Positions 35,907 through 35,979 of a stretch of DNA of 35,979 nt are shown piece by piece. This DNA is from Burkholderiales bacterium. Lineage in GTDB: Bacteria; Pseudomonadota; Gammaproteobacteria; Burkholderiales; Burkholderiaceae_C. Under the pieces are notes generated by a model. The model searched no databases. It saw nothing but the letters and a program-made list of their open reading frames with translations, and was not told the origin of the DNA. Positions within the stretch are counted from its first letter, which is position 1. Each line of letters opens with the position of its first letter. The translations under genes were made by a program, and so were the position numbers. The DNA is taken from assembly GCA_025361305.1 (NCBI GenBank), contig JANYAN010000355.1, positions 1 through 35,979 on the forward strand, in the 5' to 3' direction.

Positions 35907-35979
35907 ATGAGCACCCCTCGCGTTCCTTCCATTCAAGGGCTGCAGGCATTCGAAGCGCTGGCCCGGTTGCGCAGCGTCA
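35907..35979 (+). CDS. LysR-family transcriptional regulator, N-terminus (truncated by window edge)
   Basis: MSTPRVPSIQGLQAFEALARLRSV matches GcvA-like LysR N-termini; divergent from the SBP gene. Confidence 0.65.
   Translation, partial: MSTPRVPSIQGLQAFEALARLRSV

Noticed and set aside
1-35979. CRISPR arrays, rRNA genes, transposases or integrases
   Set aside because: No repeat-spacer pattern, rRNA motif or recombinase/transposase motif recognised on either strand.

Overview
GC-rich proteobacterial window; gene content resembles Bordetella/Achromobacter-type Burkholderiales (inference). Left to right: (i) a chromate-resistance locus. The minus-strand run is chrB-chrA-[SOD-rhodanese fusion]-ATP-grasp-like protein-APC permease, with a second SOD-rhodanese fusion divergent from chrB. 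The chrB/fusion intergenic region carries a concentric 34-bp dyad. (ii) A DUF937-like gene, a small secreted DUF3761-like gene split by a frameshift at a C6 tract, and a porin with palindromic upstream sites. (iii) A tRNA-Phe 3' fragment abutting the 3' end of a tctC/Bug gene. (iv) An Ldh2-family dehydrogenase, an Asp/Glu racemase-like protein, a RIO kinase, a Bcr/CflA MFS transporter, miaA, an orphan ABC ATPase with an altered Walker B motif, and a trypsin-like protease. (v) A decayed BON-domain lipoprotein and a double beta-gamma-crystallin/glycine-zipper protein. (vi) A large catabolic/transport region: RraA-like, TauE/SafE, amidase, a complete Liv-type ABC operon, flavodoxin-like, DapA-like, a signal-less SBP3, then a sigma54-like promoter followed by creatininase, an NMT1-type ABC transporter, an FAD oxidoreductase and RidA. 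(vii) A tandem REP-like repeat that includes the 3' end of ridA, a second LivK-like SBP and a truncated LysR gene. No integrase, transposase, CRISPR array or rRNA was seen. Family calls come from motifs read by eye; no database search was run.
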